NCBI RefSeq assembly: GCF_020216025.1
Contig: NZ_JAIWNC010000011.1
Coordinates: 124,001 to 188,000, forward strand
Length of the DNA stretch: 64,000 bases
From: Jidongwangia harbinensis
GTDB taxonomy: Bacteria; Actinomycetota; Actinomycetes; Mycobacteriales; Micromonosporaceae
Direction of reading: 5' to 3'
Part shown: positions 7,804 to 16,149 of the stretch, piece after piece
Position numbering within the stretch: the first letter of the stretch is position 1
Layout of the letters: every line of letters begins with the position of its first letter
The notes under the pieces: model-generated
The model's database searches: none
What the model was told of the DNA's origin: nothing
Seen by the model: the letters and a program-made list of their open reading frames with translations, nothing else
Made by a program: the position numbers and the translations under genes

Positions 7804-9282
7804 CTAGCTCACGATCGACTCCAGCGGTCCGCGCAGGAAGTACAGCACGAACAGCACCGCGACCCCGTACAGCAGCGGTCGCACGTCGCGGGCCTTGCCC
7901 ACGGCCACCTTGATCACGACGTACGTGATGATCCCGGCGCCGATGCCGTTGGAGATGGAGTAGGTGAACGGCATCAGCGTGATCGCCAGGAACGCCGGCA
8001 CCGCGATCTCGTAGTCGGTCCAGTCGATCTGCCGCACCGCCGTCATCATCAGGAAGCCCACCACCACCAGCGCGGTGGACGCCGCCTCGAACGGCACGAT
8101 CGTGACCAGCGGCGCGAGGAACATGGCGAGCAGGAACAGCACGCCGGTGACCAGGTTCGCCACGCCGGTCCGGGCACCCTCGGCCACACCGGAGGCGCTT
8201 TCGATGTACGAGGTGTTGCTGGACACGCTCGCCGCACCACCGGCCGCCGCGGCGACGGAGTCGACGAGCAGGATCTCCCGGGTACGCGGCGGCATGCCCT
8301 CGGCGTCGAGGAGATCGCCCTCCTGACCGACCGCGACCATCGTGCCCATGGTGTCGAAGAAGTCCGTGATCATCAGCGTGAAAATGAACATGATCACGAC
8401 CAGCCAGCCGGCCCGGCTCCACGAGTCCAGCACGTTGAACTCGCCCAGCAGCGACAGGTCGGGCACGTCGACGATCTTGTCCGGCAGCGCCGGCACGTTC
8501 AGCGACCAGCCGCTCGGGTTCGGCTTGCCGTCGACGAACGACGGGCCCACGTTGGCGATCGCCTCCACGACGATGGCGAGCACCGTGGTGGCCAGGATGC
8601 CGATCAGGATGGCGCCCTTCACCCGGCGCACGAACAGGATCAGCGTGAGCAGCAGGCCCAGCACGAAGACCAGCGCCGGCCAGCTGACCAGTTCGCCACC
8701 GATGCCCAGCTCCACCGGGACCGTGGTGCCGGCCGCGTCCGGGATGCGGCGCACGAAACCGGCGTCGACCAGGCCGATGATCATCAGGAACAGGCCGATG
8801 CCCACGCCGATCGCGGTCTTCAACTCGGTCGGCACGGCCCGGAACACCGCGGTCCGCAGGCCGGTCAGCACCAGCACGCCGATGAGCACACCCTCGATGA
8901 CCACCAGGCCCATCGCGTCGGCCCAGGTCATCTCCGGCGCGATCTCGTACGCCACCAGTGCGTTGACGCCCAGCCCGGCGGCCAGCGCCAGCGGGAACCG
9001 GGCCACCACCCCCATCAGGATCGTCATCACGCCCGCGACCAGCGCGGTGCCCGCGGCGAGCGCGGCGATCGGCAGCGTGCCGCCCACGGCGTCCACCCCG
9101 GCGCCGAGGATCAGCGGGTTGAGCACCACGATGTAGGCCATCGTGAAGAAGGTGGCGAACCCACCGCGGACCTCCCGGCCGACCGTCGACCCGCGCGCGG
9201 TGATCTCGAAGTACCGATCAAAACCGTTTCCCGGCGTACGCGGTCCCGAGTCGACGCTCGCATCCGCTGGCGTAGTGGACAT
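7804..9282 (-). CDS. NCS2-family purine permease (AzgA/PbuG-like)
   Basis: A 492-residue integral membrane protein for uptake of hypoxanthine, guanine or adenine by proton symport. The signature GLGVNALVAY (usually GMGLNAY-like) is near residue 105, and the cytoplasmic FDTMGTMVAVG segment is near residue 320, both typical of the AzgA branch of NCS2. Start ATG at 9282. The gene is preceded by a 99-bp divergent intergenic region shared with DUF2530. The exact base transported cannot be told from sequence. Confidence 0.92.
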   Translation of the reverse strand: MSTTPADASVDSGPRTPGNGFDRYFEITARGSTVGREVRGGFATFFTMAYIVVLNPLILGAGVDAVGGTLPIAALAAGTALVAGVMTILMGVVARFPLALAAGLGVNALVAYEIAPEMTWADAMGLVVIEGVLIGVLVLTGLRTAVFRAVPTELKTAIGVGIGLFLMIIGLVDAGFVRRIPDAAGTTVPVELGIGGELVSWPALVFVLGLLLTLILFVRRVKGAILIGILATTVLAIVVEAIANVGPSFVDGKPNPSGWSLNVPALPDKIVDVPDLSLLGEFNVLDSWSRAGWLVVIMFIFTLMITDFFDTMGTMVAVGQEGDLLDAEGMPPRTREILLVDSVAAAAGGAASVSSNTSYIESASGVAEGARTGVANLVTGVLFLLAMFLAPLVTIVPFEAASTALVVVGFLMMTAVRQIDWTDYEIAVPAFLAITLMPFTYSISNGIGAGIITYVVIKVAVGKARDVRPLLYGVAVLFVLYFLRGPLESIVS

Positions 9283-9381
9283 GCGCGCATCGTGTCAGTT
9301 CGCTGACCTCGGCAAAAGATCGGTTCTGTTACAACCGTCACGGGACCGCCCGGGCGATCTCCACGGACGTACCCTGAGGTC

Positions 9382-9720
9382 GTGGCCGAGATGTCCCCCG
9401 CACCGCGCTCCCGCGACTCCCGCCCCGATCCGGCGGATCGGGCCGACGCGCTTCCGGCGCTGACCGCGGTGACCGGGTCCAAGCCGCGGCCCGAACCGCT
9501 CGACCCGCCGATGGTGCCGGTCGCCCTGGCCGGGCTGATCGCGTTCGCGGTGGCCGGCGTCGTGGTGGTGCTCGCCGACGGCCCGTCCGAGTGGCGGTGG
9601 ATCTGCCTGTCCGGCTTCCTGTGGGGCATCGTCGGACTGATCACCATGCTGCGGCACGACGCCGGACGCCGCCGGCGCCGCGCGCTGACCCATCCGGAGT
9701 TCCGGGTCGACCCGTCGTAG
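9382..9720 (+). CDS. DUF2530 two-helix membrane protein
   Basis: 112 residues with a Pro/Asp-rich N-terminus, two transmembrane helices (about residues 46-68 and 73-90) and an Arg-rich cytoplasmic end. The sequence PLDPPMVPVALAG is typical of DUF2530, an actinobacterial family of unknown function found near SepH, as in mycobacteria. The start is GTG 9382. An in-frame ATG at 9391 is an alternative. It is divergent from the purine permease. Confidence 0.8.
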   Translation: MAEMSPAPRSRDSRPDPADRADALPALTAVTGSKPRPEPLDPPMVPVALAGLIAFAVAGVVVVLADGPSEWRWICLSGFLWGIVGLITMLRHDAGRRRRRALTHPEFRVDPS

Positions 9721-9744
9721 GGCGGGGGTCGACGTGGGTGTCGG

Positions 9745-10593
9745 TCAGGAGTGGCCGTAGTCCTCGGCGGGCTCGCTGGACTCGACCGAACCGGGGCCAC
9801 GGCTCACCGCGACCTGCTCGACCTCGCTGTCGTCGTACACCGTGGGAAGTTCCTCGACCGGCGCCTCCGCGCCGACCTGCAGGGCCTCGGAGTGCGCACC
9901 GCAGCCGTGGTCCGCGCTCACCGCGCGGGCGTCGTCGGGCGCGTAGAGATTGCCGCAGACGCCGAACATCCGCCGCATCGAACCGGCCAGCGGCAGGTAG
10001 AACCCGCAGGTGCCGCAGCGGGCGGTGCGCGGCGCCGCGGTGGAGATCGGGGCCTCCGGGCCGGACTCGCCGTCATACCAGCGCTGGGCGGTGTCCATCC
10101 GGCCCTCGAGGGACATCACCCGCGGCCGGCCCAGGCCCAGCTCCCAGGAGATCTCCTCGACCGCCGGGTCGTCGCTGAGCACGTAACCCGGGGTCAGGCG
10201 ATCGTCGTCCGGCGCGGTCGCCATCAGGTCGCCGACGCCCAGGTCGCCCGGCTGCACCCGCTCGTTCCACGGCACCCAGCCGGGCGCGAGCAGCGCGTCC
10301 GGGCCGGGCAGCAGCACGGTCTCGCACACCGTGACATGGCGGCTGCGCGGCACCCGGGTCACCGTGACCGCCCACCGCCAGCCCTGGTAGCCGGCCAGGT
10401 GACTCTCGAAGAAGTGGGTCACCACCCGGTCGCCCTCGGCCACCGCCTCCAGGTAGTCGCCGATGTCGCTCGGATCGACCTCGGTGATGGCGCTGCGAGC
10501 CACCCCGACGGCATCGGCACAGACCTGGTCGAGGCGGGCAGCACGGGCAGCGGTCCTGGTGGTCACCGGACCATTGTCCCTCACCGGCGGCAC
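9745..10593 (-). CDS. DUF3027 protein with zinc-ribbon-like cysteines
   Basis: A 282-residue protein of an actinobacterial family of unknown function. The N-terminal half contains a conserved Trp-rich region (GYQGWRWAVTV). The C-terminal part has CGTCGFYL, a lone VCGN and HGCGAH, a spacing suggestive of a metal site. An acidic tail ends the protein. Start choice is uncertain: GTG 10593 gives the full frame, while a GTG nine codons later (10566) would start at VTTRTAAR. It diverges from the MFS gene at 10669. Confidence 0.82.
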   Translation of the reverse strand: MPPVRDNGPVTTRTAARAARLDQVCADAVGVARSAITEVDPSDIGDYLEAVAEGDRVVTHFFESHLAGYQGWRWAVTVTRVPRSRHVTVCETVLLPGPDALLAPGWVPWNERVQPGDLGVGDLMATAPDDDRLTPGYVLSDDPAVEEISWELGLGRPRVMSLEGRMDTAQRWYDGESGPEAPISTAAPRTARCGTCGFYLPLAGSMRRMFGVCGNLYAPDDARAVSADHGCGAHSEALQVGAEAPVEELPTVYDDSEVEQVAVSRGPGSVESSEPAEDYGHS

Positions 10594-10668
10594 CCATTCA
10601 CAACGACTCCCCCATAGTGGCGCGATCAGAGGGCGACGCGGGTCGCCCGGATCAGTCAGGATGGTCCC

Positions 10669-12837
10669 ATGCCGTTGCTACCCACACTCGGACGGACGGT
10701 CGGCACCGGTGTGCGGGCGGTCCGCCTGCTGGTGCGCGGTTCCGTGCGCGGCAGCGCCTGGGCGACCCGCCGGGTGGGTGACGCCCGGGCCAAGGGCGCG
10801 GCCAACGAAATCGGCATGGTGCGCCTCTTCGATCTGCACGCGATCTCCTGCGCCGGAGACACGCTGATCGCCATCGGCCTGGCCGGGACCATCTTCTTCA
10901 ACGCGCCACTGGGCGAGGCCCGCAGCAAGGTCGCGCTGTACCTGCTCATCACGATGGTGCCGTTCGCGCTGCTGGCGCCGGTGGTCGGCCCGCTGCTCGA
11001 CCACTTCCGGCACGGTCGGCGATATGCGCTGGCCAGCACGATGCTGGGACGGGCGTTCCTGGCGTACGTCATCTCCGACAACCTGCTCGGCTTCGGTCTC
11101 TATCCGGCCGCCTTCGGCGTGCTGGCGCTGTCCCGCGCCTACGGCGTGGCCCGCTCGGCCGCGGTGCCCCGGCTGCTGCCGGACGGCGTCGGCCTGTCGC
11201 AGGTCGGTGCCAGAGCAAGTCTCTACGGTACGTTCGCCGGCGCGATCGTGGCACCGATCGGCCTGGCCGCGTTCTGGGTCGGTCCGCAGTGGTCGCTGCG
11301 GGTGGCGTCGGTGATCTTCATCGTCGGCATGGTCATCTCGCTGCGCCTGCCGCCCCGGGCCGACTCGGATCCGCCCGAGGAGATGCCCCGCCCGATCCGC
11401 ACCGTGCTGCGTCTGCGCCGCGGCACCGACCGCCCGCTCTCCGGCCCGCTCGTCGTCAACACGCTGATCGGCAGCGCCAGCCTCCGCCTGCTGTACGGCT
11501 TCCTGCTGCTCTACTTCGCCTTCGCGATCAAGGCCGGCGACCTGGCCACCACCGTCGCCGGCCGGGACTTCGGCAACCAGGGCGCGGTGGCCCTGATCGG
11601 CGGCGCCCTGGCGGCCGGCACCTTCCTGGCCACCGCGATCGGCACCCGGCTGCGCATCCGCCGGCCCACCGCCCTGCAGTCCAGCGGTCTGACCATCACG
11701 GCGGGCGTGGCGGTGCTGGCCACGATCTTCTACACGCTGCCGATGGTGGCCCTGTTGTCCCTGGTCGCGGCGGTCTTCAGCGGCATCTCCAAGCTCGCGA
11801 TCGACGCCAGCATCCAGGAACGCGTACCGGAACGCCTCCGATCCACCGCGTTCGCCCACTCCGAGACCGTGCTCATGATGGCCTGGGTGATCGGCGGTGC
11901 GGTCGGCATCATCCCGTTCACCGGCCGGCTGGGCGTGGCGATGGCCGCGGCGCTGGCCGTGACCGCCGCCCTCCGCGCCGGGTACGTCGCGGCCCGGCTG
12001 CACGGCGAACGCCTGCACGGCCGGCCCGACTCCACCCCCGACGACGAGACCCGGGTGGTCGACGACGAGCCGTCCACGGCGGCCGGCGACTCGGCAGCCC
12101 CCGCGACCCGCCCCGGCGAGCCGGCCGACCCGTGGCCGGACGCCCCCACCGTGGCCCCACCGTCGCGCGGCGGCACCAGCCACCCGGCGGCCGCAACCCG
12201 TGGCACCACCCAGCCGGGAAACGCCCCGGCCCGCGGCGCCACCCAGCCGCCGGCACGCGGCACCACCCAGCCGGCGGCCCAAGGCACCACCCAGCCGGCG
12301 GCCCAAGGCACCACCCAGCCGGCGGCCCAAGGCACCACCCAGCCGGCGGCTCGCGGCGCCACCCGGCCGGCGGAGGCGCCGGCCCGAGGCGGTGCTGGGG
12401 CCCCTCGCCCGGCCGGAATTTCGTCCGGCGCGGCCACCGGCCGACCGGGCCCGCACGGTGGGCGCGGCGAGCCGTCCGGTGGTCGACGACCGACCGACGG
12501 CGGCGGCGACCACGGCGATGCATCCGGCGACCGTCCCGACCCGACGCTGGTCGAGCCTCCGGCGCGGCCCAAGCGGCGCTTCGGTTGGCCGCGTAGGTCC
12601 CGGTCAACCGGCCCGTCCCCGTCCGAGTCGCACCCGACGGCCGCGCAGCCGACGGTTCCGCAACCGACCGTTCCACAGCCCACCGTTCCACAGCCTGCGG
12701 TTCGCCAGCCCACCGCTCACCAGCCCACCGCTCACCAGCCCACCGGTCCGGACCCGGCGCTGGCACCGCCCGGCTATCACGTCTACCGCCCCTCCTCGGC
12801 CGCCGAGTCCCACGGCGACCAGGGCGCGCACGACTGA
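10669..12837 (+). CDS. MFS-type membrane protein with long repeat-rich tail
   Basis: A 722-residue protein. Residues about 50-440 form a 10-12 helix MFS-like core (for example RLFDLHAISCAGDTLIAIG and ERVPERLRSTAFAHSETV), similar in plan to the mycobacterial Rv0876c type. The remaining 280 residues are low complexity and probably cytoplasmic, with two tandem arrays: (GTTQPAAQ)n at 12235-12354 and (QPTVP)n at 12646-12750. ATG 10669 has only a weak ribosome site. Its TGA overlaps the mqnB ATG by one base, so the two are translationally coupled. Substrate unknown. Confidence 0.85.
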   Translation: MPLLPTLGRTVGTGVRAVRLLVRGSVRGSAWATRRVGDARAKGAANEIGMVRLFDLHAISCAGDTLIAIGLAGTIFFNAPLGEARSKVALYLLITMVPFALLAPVVGPLLDHFRHGRRYALASTMLGRAFLAYVISDNLLGFGLYPAAFGVLALSRAYGVARSAAVPRLLPDGVGLSQVGARASLYGTFAGAIVAPIGLAAFWVGPQWSLRVASVIFIVGMVISLRLPPRADSDPPEEMPRPIRTVLRLRRGTDRPLSGPLVVNTLIGSASLRLLYGFLLLYFAFAIKAGDLATTVAGRDFGNQGAVALIGGALAAGTFLATAIGTRLRIRRPTALQSSGLTITAGVAVLATIFYTLPMVALLSLVAAVFSGISKLAIDASIQERVPERLRSTAFAHSETVLMMAWVIGGAVGIIPFTGRLGVAMAAALAVTAALRAGYVAARLHGERLHGRPDSTPDDETRVVDDEPSTAAGDSAAPATRPGEPADPWPDAPTVAPPSRGGTSHPAAATRGTTQPGNAPARGATQPPARGTTQPAAQGTTQPAAQGTTQPAAQGTTQPAARGATRPAEAPARGGAGAPRPAGISSGAATGRPGPHGGRGEPSGGRRPTDGGGDHGDASGDRPDPTLVEPPARPKRRFGWPRRSRSTGPSPSESHPTAAQPTVPQPTVPQPTVPQPAVRQPTAHQPTAHQPTGPDPALAPPGYHVYRPSSAAESHGDQGAHD
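12235..12354. repeat. 24-bp tandem repeat, 5 copies, coding
   Basis: Five 24-bp units starting at 12235, 12259, 12283, 12307 and 12331, with degraded copies on both sides. The three central units are identical. They encode GTTQPAAQ in the tail of the MFS protein. Identity of the central copies suggests recent expansion. Confidence 0.9.
12646..12750. repeat. 15-bp tandem repeat, 7 copies, coding
   Basis: Seven 15-bp units of the form CAGCCSACCGTTCCN encode QPTVP/QPTAH pentapeptides near the C-terminus of the MFS protein. The units differ at several positions, so this array looks older than the 24-bp one. Confidence 0.88.
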
Positions 12838-13586
12838 TGCGGCGCTTGCTGGTGGTCACCGCCGTCCCCGCGGAGGCCGACGCGATCCGAGCCGGCGACC
12901 AGACGGCCGGCGCCACCCCGGCGAAAACCCACCCAACCCGAACCGGCGACCGGGCGGCCGCCGTCACCACCCCGGCGAAGGCCGACGCGATCCCGGCCGG
13001 CGACCGGAAGATCCGGGTTACCGTCGCGGCGGTCGGGGTCGGTTCGGCCGTCGCCGCGGCCGGTACCGCCCGGTTGCTCGCGCTCGCCGAGGCCGGAGGT
13101 GACCCGTTCCACGCGGTGATCAGTGCCGGCATCGCGGGCGGCTTCCCCGGCCGGGCCGAGGTCGGCGCCACCGTGGTGGGCACCCGCAGCGTCGCCGCCG
13201 ACCTGGGTGCGGAGACGCCGGACGGTTTCCGCACGGTGGACCAACTCGGCTTCGGCACCAGCCACCACGACACCGACAAGGACCTGCGGGAACTCCTGCG
13301 GTCCGCGTTGCCGACGGCCGTGGTCGGCGACATCCTCACGCTGGCCACGGTCACCGGCACCGCCGTCACCGCGGACCGCCTGGCCGTCGCGCATCCGGAC
13401 GCGGCCGCCGAGGCGATGGAGGGCTACGGCGTGGCCTGTGCGGCGGCCGGGGCCGGTGTGCCGTTCGCGGAACTGCGGACCATCTCCAACCTCGTCGGCC
13501 CCCGCGACCGGGCCGCCTGGCGGATCCCCGAGGCCCTGGCCGCCCTCACGGCAGCCGCTTCGGCCGCTTTCATCCTCCCCGGTTAG
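12837..13586 (+). CDS. mqnB: Futalosine hydrolase
   Basis: A 249-residue nucleosidase that cleaves futalosine in the futalosine route to menaquinone. The core has AGIAGGFPG, the catalytic-loop pattern AMEGYGVACAA and the ISNLVGPRD segment, as in MqnB of Streptomyces (SCO4327). Between VPAEADAIRAG and IRVTVAAVGVG there is an insert of about 35 residues (Thr/Pro/Ala-rich) containing a second ADAIPAGD copy, so part of the N-terminal loop has duplicated in frame. ATG 12837 overlaps the upstream TGA. The stop codon lies inside an intergenic repeat. mqnD follows. Confidence 0.9.
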   Translation: MRRLLVVTAVPAEADAIRAGDQTAGATPAKTHPTRTGDRAAAVTTPAKADAIPAGDRKIRVTVAAVGVGSAVAAAGTARLLALAEAGGDPFHAVISAGIAGGFPGRAEVGATVVGTRSVAADLGAETPDGFRTVDQLGFGTSHHDTDKDLRELLRSALPTAVVGDILTLATVTGTAVTADRLAVAHPDAAAEAMEGYGVACAAAGAGVPFAELRTISNLVGPRDRAAWRIPEALAALTAAASAAFILPG

Positions 13587-13973
13587 CGGTCACGCTCCCC
13601 GGTTAGCGGTCACGCCGCGCGATCCCCGGGTCACCGTCCCCGGTTAGCGGTCACGCCCGCGCGATCCCCGGGTCACCATCCCCGGTTAGCAGGCACGCCC
13701 GCGCGATCCCTGGGGTCATCGGACACCGCGTCCGAGGAAGGTCCACGGCCGCGCTCGGCACAGCGTGTGGAGGAATGGTGCGCTCCCTGCCGGAACTCGA
13801 CACGCCCCGCCCGGCAGAGCACAACGTGTGGAGAAGCGGCACGCTCCGCACCGGGCCTCAACACGGTCGAGAGGTGGCGCCACCGGAGCAGGCCCGGTGG
13901 AAGCCGGCGAGTGTGTGCGGAGAGACAGTGACGAGGGCGCGGTTCGGCCCACCGGTCCCGTTAGCGTGGGGAC
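13577..13973. repeat. Intergenic repeat region between mqnB and mqnD
   Basis: Four copies of CCCCGGTTAGCGGTCACG (the last has AG for the GT of GGTCACG) begin near 13577, 13597, 13638 and 13679. The spacings are 20 bp, then about 41 bp twice. The first copy contains the mqnB stop codon. From 13740 to 13860 a second family appears twice: a CACARCGTGTGGAG core followed by RCGCTCC. No gene is visible. The last 100 bp hold the mqnD promoter region, with GGGGA just before its GTG. Confidence 0.8.
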
Positions 13974-14780
13974 GTGGCGTTTTCCCTTGCGGTCTCACCT
14001 TGTCCGAACGACACCTTCATCTTCCACGCGCTGGTGCACGGGCTGATCCCCGGCGCGCCCCACGTGGATCTCACGTTCGCCGATGTGGACGTCACCAACA
14101 CGGCCGCCGAGAAGGGTGCGTACGACCTGGTCAAGGTGAGCTTCGCGGCCCTGCCGTGGCTGCTCGGCCAATACCAACTGCTGCCCTGCGGCGGCGCCCT
14201 CGGCCGGGGCTGCGGCCCGCTGGTGCTGGCCCGGGAGGACCGCGATCTGACCGGCGCCACGGTGGCCGTGCCGGGCGACCGGACCACGGCGTACCTGTTG
14301 TTCCGTCTCTGGTCCGCGGACCGGCCGCCGGCGAAGGTGGAAGTGGTGCCGTTCGACCGGATCATGCCGGGGGTGGCCGACGGCACGTACGACGCGGGCC
14401 TGGTCATCCACGAGGCCCGCTTCACCTATCCGCGGTTCGGCCTGACCGCGCTGGCCGACCTGGGCGAGTGGTGGGAGAAGGACACCGGCCTGCCCATCCC
14501 GCTCGGCGCGATCCTGGCGAAGCGCGGCGTGGTGGATCCGGCCGAGGCGGCGGAGTGGATCCGCACCTCGGTGAGCATGGCGTGGGCGGACCCGGACGCG
14601 AGCCGCGAGTTCGTCCTCGCGCACGCCCAGGAGATGGAACCCGAGGTCGTACGGCAGCACATCGGGCTGTACGTGAACGAGTTCTCGCTGGATCTGGGCG
14701 ACGAGGGGTACGCCGCCGCCGACGCCCTGCTCGGACGTGCGGCGGCGGCCGGGATCACCCCTGCGGTGACGCTGCGCTAG
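13974..14780 (+). CDS. mqnD: 1,4-dihydroxy-6-naphthoate synthase
   Basis: A 268-residue periplasmic-binding-protein-fold enzyme that makes 1,4-dihydroxy-6-naphthoate from cyclic dehypoxanthinyl futalosine in menaquinone synthesis. The hallmark N-terminus SPCPNDTFIFHAL is present, as are the DVDVTNTAAEKG and VIHEARFTY segments with the catalytic His. GTG 13974 has a GGGGA site. It lies 387 bp after mqnB with a repeat region between them. Its TAG shares a CTAG tetranucleotide with the stop of the convergent cold-shock gene. Confidence 0.95.
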   Translation: MAFSLAVSPCPNDTFIFHALVHGLIPGAPHVDLTFADVDVTNTAAEKGAYDLVKVSFAALPWLLGQYQLLPCGGALGRGCGPLVLAREDRDLTGATVAVPGDRTTAYLLFRLWSADRPPAKVEVVPFDRIMPGVADGTYDAGLVIHEARFTYPRFGLTALADLGEWWEKDTGLPIPLGAILAKRGVVDPAEAAEWIRTSVSMAWADPDASREFVLAHAQEMEPEVVRQHIGLYVNEFSLDLGDEGYAAADALLGRAAAAGITPAVTLR

Positions 14781-15163
14781 ATCTCCAGCTCGCGGGCGAC
14801 CGCGTGCACGAGCTGCGCGACCTTCTGCGCGGTGCGCTTGTCGGGGTAGCGGCCCCGGCGCAGGTCGGGCTGCACCTTGCCCTCCAGCACCTTGATCATG
14901 TCCTCGACCATGCCGTGCAGTTCGTCGGCCGGCCGGCGCCGCAGTTCGGCCACGGACGGCGGGGCGTCCAGCACCTTCACGCCGAGCGCCTGGGCGCCCT
15001 TGCGGCTGTCCACCACGCCGAACTCGATGCGCTGGCCGGTTTTCAGCTCGGCCACCCCGGCCGGCAGCGAACCCTTGGGCAGGAACACGTCCCCGCCTTC
15101 GTCACTGGTGACGAAACCGAATCCCTTCGCCGCGTCGTACCACTTCACTCGACCCGTGGGCAC
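14777..15163 (-). CDS. Cold-shock domain protein with C-terminal extension
   Basis: About 128 residues. Residues 1-65 are a cold-shock domain with the RNP1 motif KGFGFVT and a modified RNP2 (DVFLPKG in place of VFVH). The C-terminal half (helical, RRPADELHGM and YPDKRTAQKVAQLV) is not found in classical 67-residue Csp proteins but is common in the long Csp encoded beside mqnD in actinobacteria. Probable RNA chaperone. GTG 15163 has GAGG 6 bp upstream and begins MPTGRVKWYD. A TTG at 15175 is also in frame. Confidence 0.9.
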   Translation of the reverse strand: MPTGRVKWYDAAKGFGFVTSDEGGDVFLPKGSLPAGVAELKTGQRIEFGVVDSRKGAQALGVKVLDAPPSVAELRRRPADELHGMVEDMIKVLEGKVQPDLRRGRYPDKRTAQKVAQLVHAVARELEI

Positions 15164-15176
15164 CGCTGACCTCAAC

Positions 15177-15830
15177 TCATTCGCTGGAACGTGACTTCAA
15201 GGCTATCGAGGAGTTCGTGCCGGACCCAACCGTTATCCGCCGCAGGAGATCGGGCAGGGCGGTCAGGTCGTCGAGCACGTACGACGCACCGGCGGCACGC
15301 AACTCGTCGGCGCCGCAGGGGCCGGTGGCGACGCCGATGCCGGGTACGCCGGCGGTGCGCGCGGCGACCATGTCACCGACGTGATCACCCACATACCACC
15401 GCACCCCGTGCTCGGTCAGCGCCGCCGCCTTGCCCTCGGCGAACAGGTCACCGGCCAGCTCGTCGGCGACGAGGTCGAGGTGCTTCAGGTGCAGTGCGGC
15501 CAGCCGCCCGATCTTGGAGGTGACGACCACCACGCGGAGACCCAGCGCCCGGACCGCCCGCAACGCCTCCACCGCGCCCGGCATCGACCGCGTCGGGACG
15601 ATGGCGTGCTCGGCGTAGAGCGTGCGGTACGCGGTGACCGCCGCCTCCAGGTCGTCGGCCGGGAACCAGTTGCGCAGCTCGGTGCGCAATGGCGGCCCCA
15701 GCCGGCTGACCGCGAGGTCGGCGTCGACGAACACCCCGGTCTGCGCGGTGAGCGCGCGGTACGCCGCCGCGATGCCCGGCCGGGAGTCGATCAGCGTCAT
15801 GTCCAGGTCGAACCCGACCGCTCCGGTCAC
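15177..15830 (-). CDS. HAD-family phosphatase
   Basis: A 217-residue haloacid-dehalogenase-type hydrolase. Motif I is FDLDMTLIDS, motif II is VVVTSKIG, and motif III/IV is the Lys of FAEGKAAAL with VGDHVGDMVAARTAG. A helical cap follows motif I, as in phosphoglycolate-phosphatase-like enzymes. Substrate unknown. The GTG start at 15828-15830 overlaps the TGA of the small upstream gene (GTGA), so translation is coupled. The end is 13 bp upstream of the cold-shock start. Confidence 0.9.
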   Translation of the reverse strand: MTGAVGFDLDMTLIDSRPGIAAAYRALTAQTGVFVDADLAVSRLGPPLRTELRNWFPADDLEAAVTAYRTLYAEHAIVPTRSMPGAVEALRAVRALGLRVVVVTSKIGRLAALHLKHLDLVADELAGDLFAEGKAAALTEHGVRWYVGDHVGDMVAARTAGVPGIGVATGPCGADELRAAGASYVLDDLTALPDLLRRITVGSGTNSSIALKSRSSE

Positions 15831-16039
15831 GGTGTGGTCGTCGGCGTGTACGTCAGTTCCTCCACCGGCAGCGGGAAGGTCTGGTCGTCACCGAACGGCG
15901 ACGGCGCCGCCGGCCGGTCCGCGATCAGCTCGGACACGGGCAGGTGGCCGCCGTACACCGGGCCGGGCGCCGCGCCCGGCGACTCGGTCCCGTCGTTCTC
16001 GGTCACGCCGGTGCCCGGCATCGTCGGCTCTGCGGCCAC
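15827..16039 (-). CDS. Small hypothetical protein coupled to the HAD gene
   Basis: A 70-residue acidic, Pro/Thr-rich protein (GPVYGGHLPVSELIADRPA, then FGDDQTFPLPVEELTYTP), probably disordered. I consider it real because GTG 16039 has a strong GAGGGGG site 6 bp upstream and its TGA overlaps the HAD start. No known domain. It diverges from the helicase-partner gene at 16150. Confidence 0.65.
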   Translation of the reverse strand: MAAEPTMPGTGVTENDGTESPGAAPGPVYGGHLPVSELIADRPAAPSPFGDDQTFPLPVEELTYTPTTTP

Positions 16040-16149
16040 GACTGTCCCCCTCGTCCCTCGTCGGCCCGGCCAACCCCGAACCCTTCACCATCGTCCCACG
16101 AGCGCGGTGGGTACGCGGTGCCCGGAGGACGCGGCTAGCGTGGAGAGCG

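Noticed and set aside
13577..13720. Possible CRISPR or riboswitch between mqnB and mqnD
   Set aside because: Units are spaced irregularly (20 then about 41 bp), the spacers are themselves repeated, and no riboswitch-like core is seen.
10669..16039. Biosynthetic gene cluster
   Set aside because: There are menaquinone genes only; no PKS, NRPS, terpene synthase or RiPP signatures are in the window.
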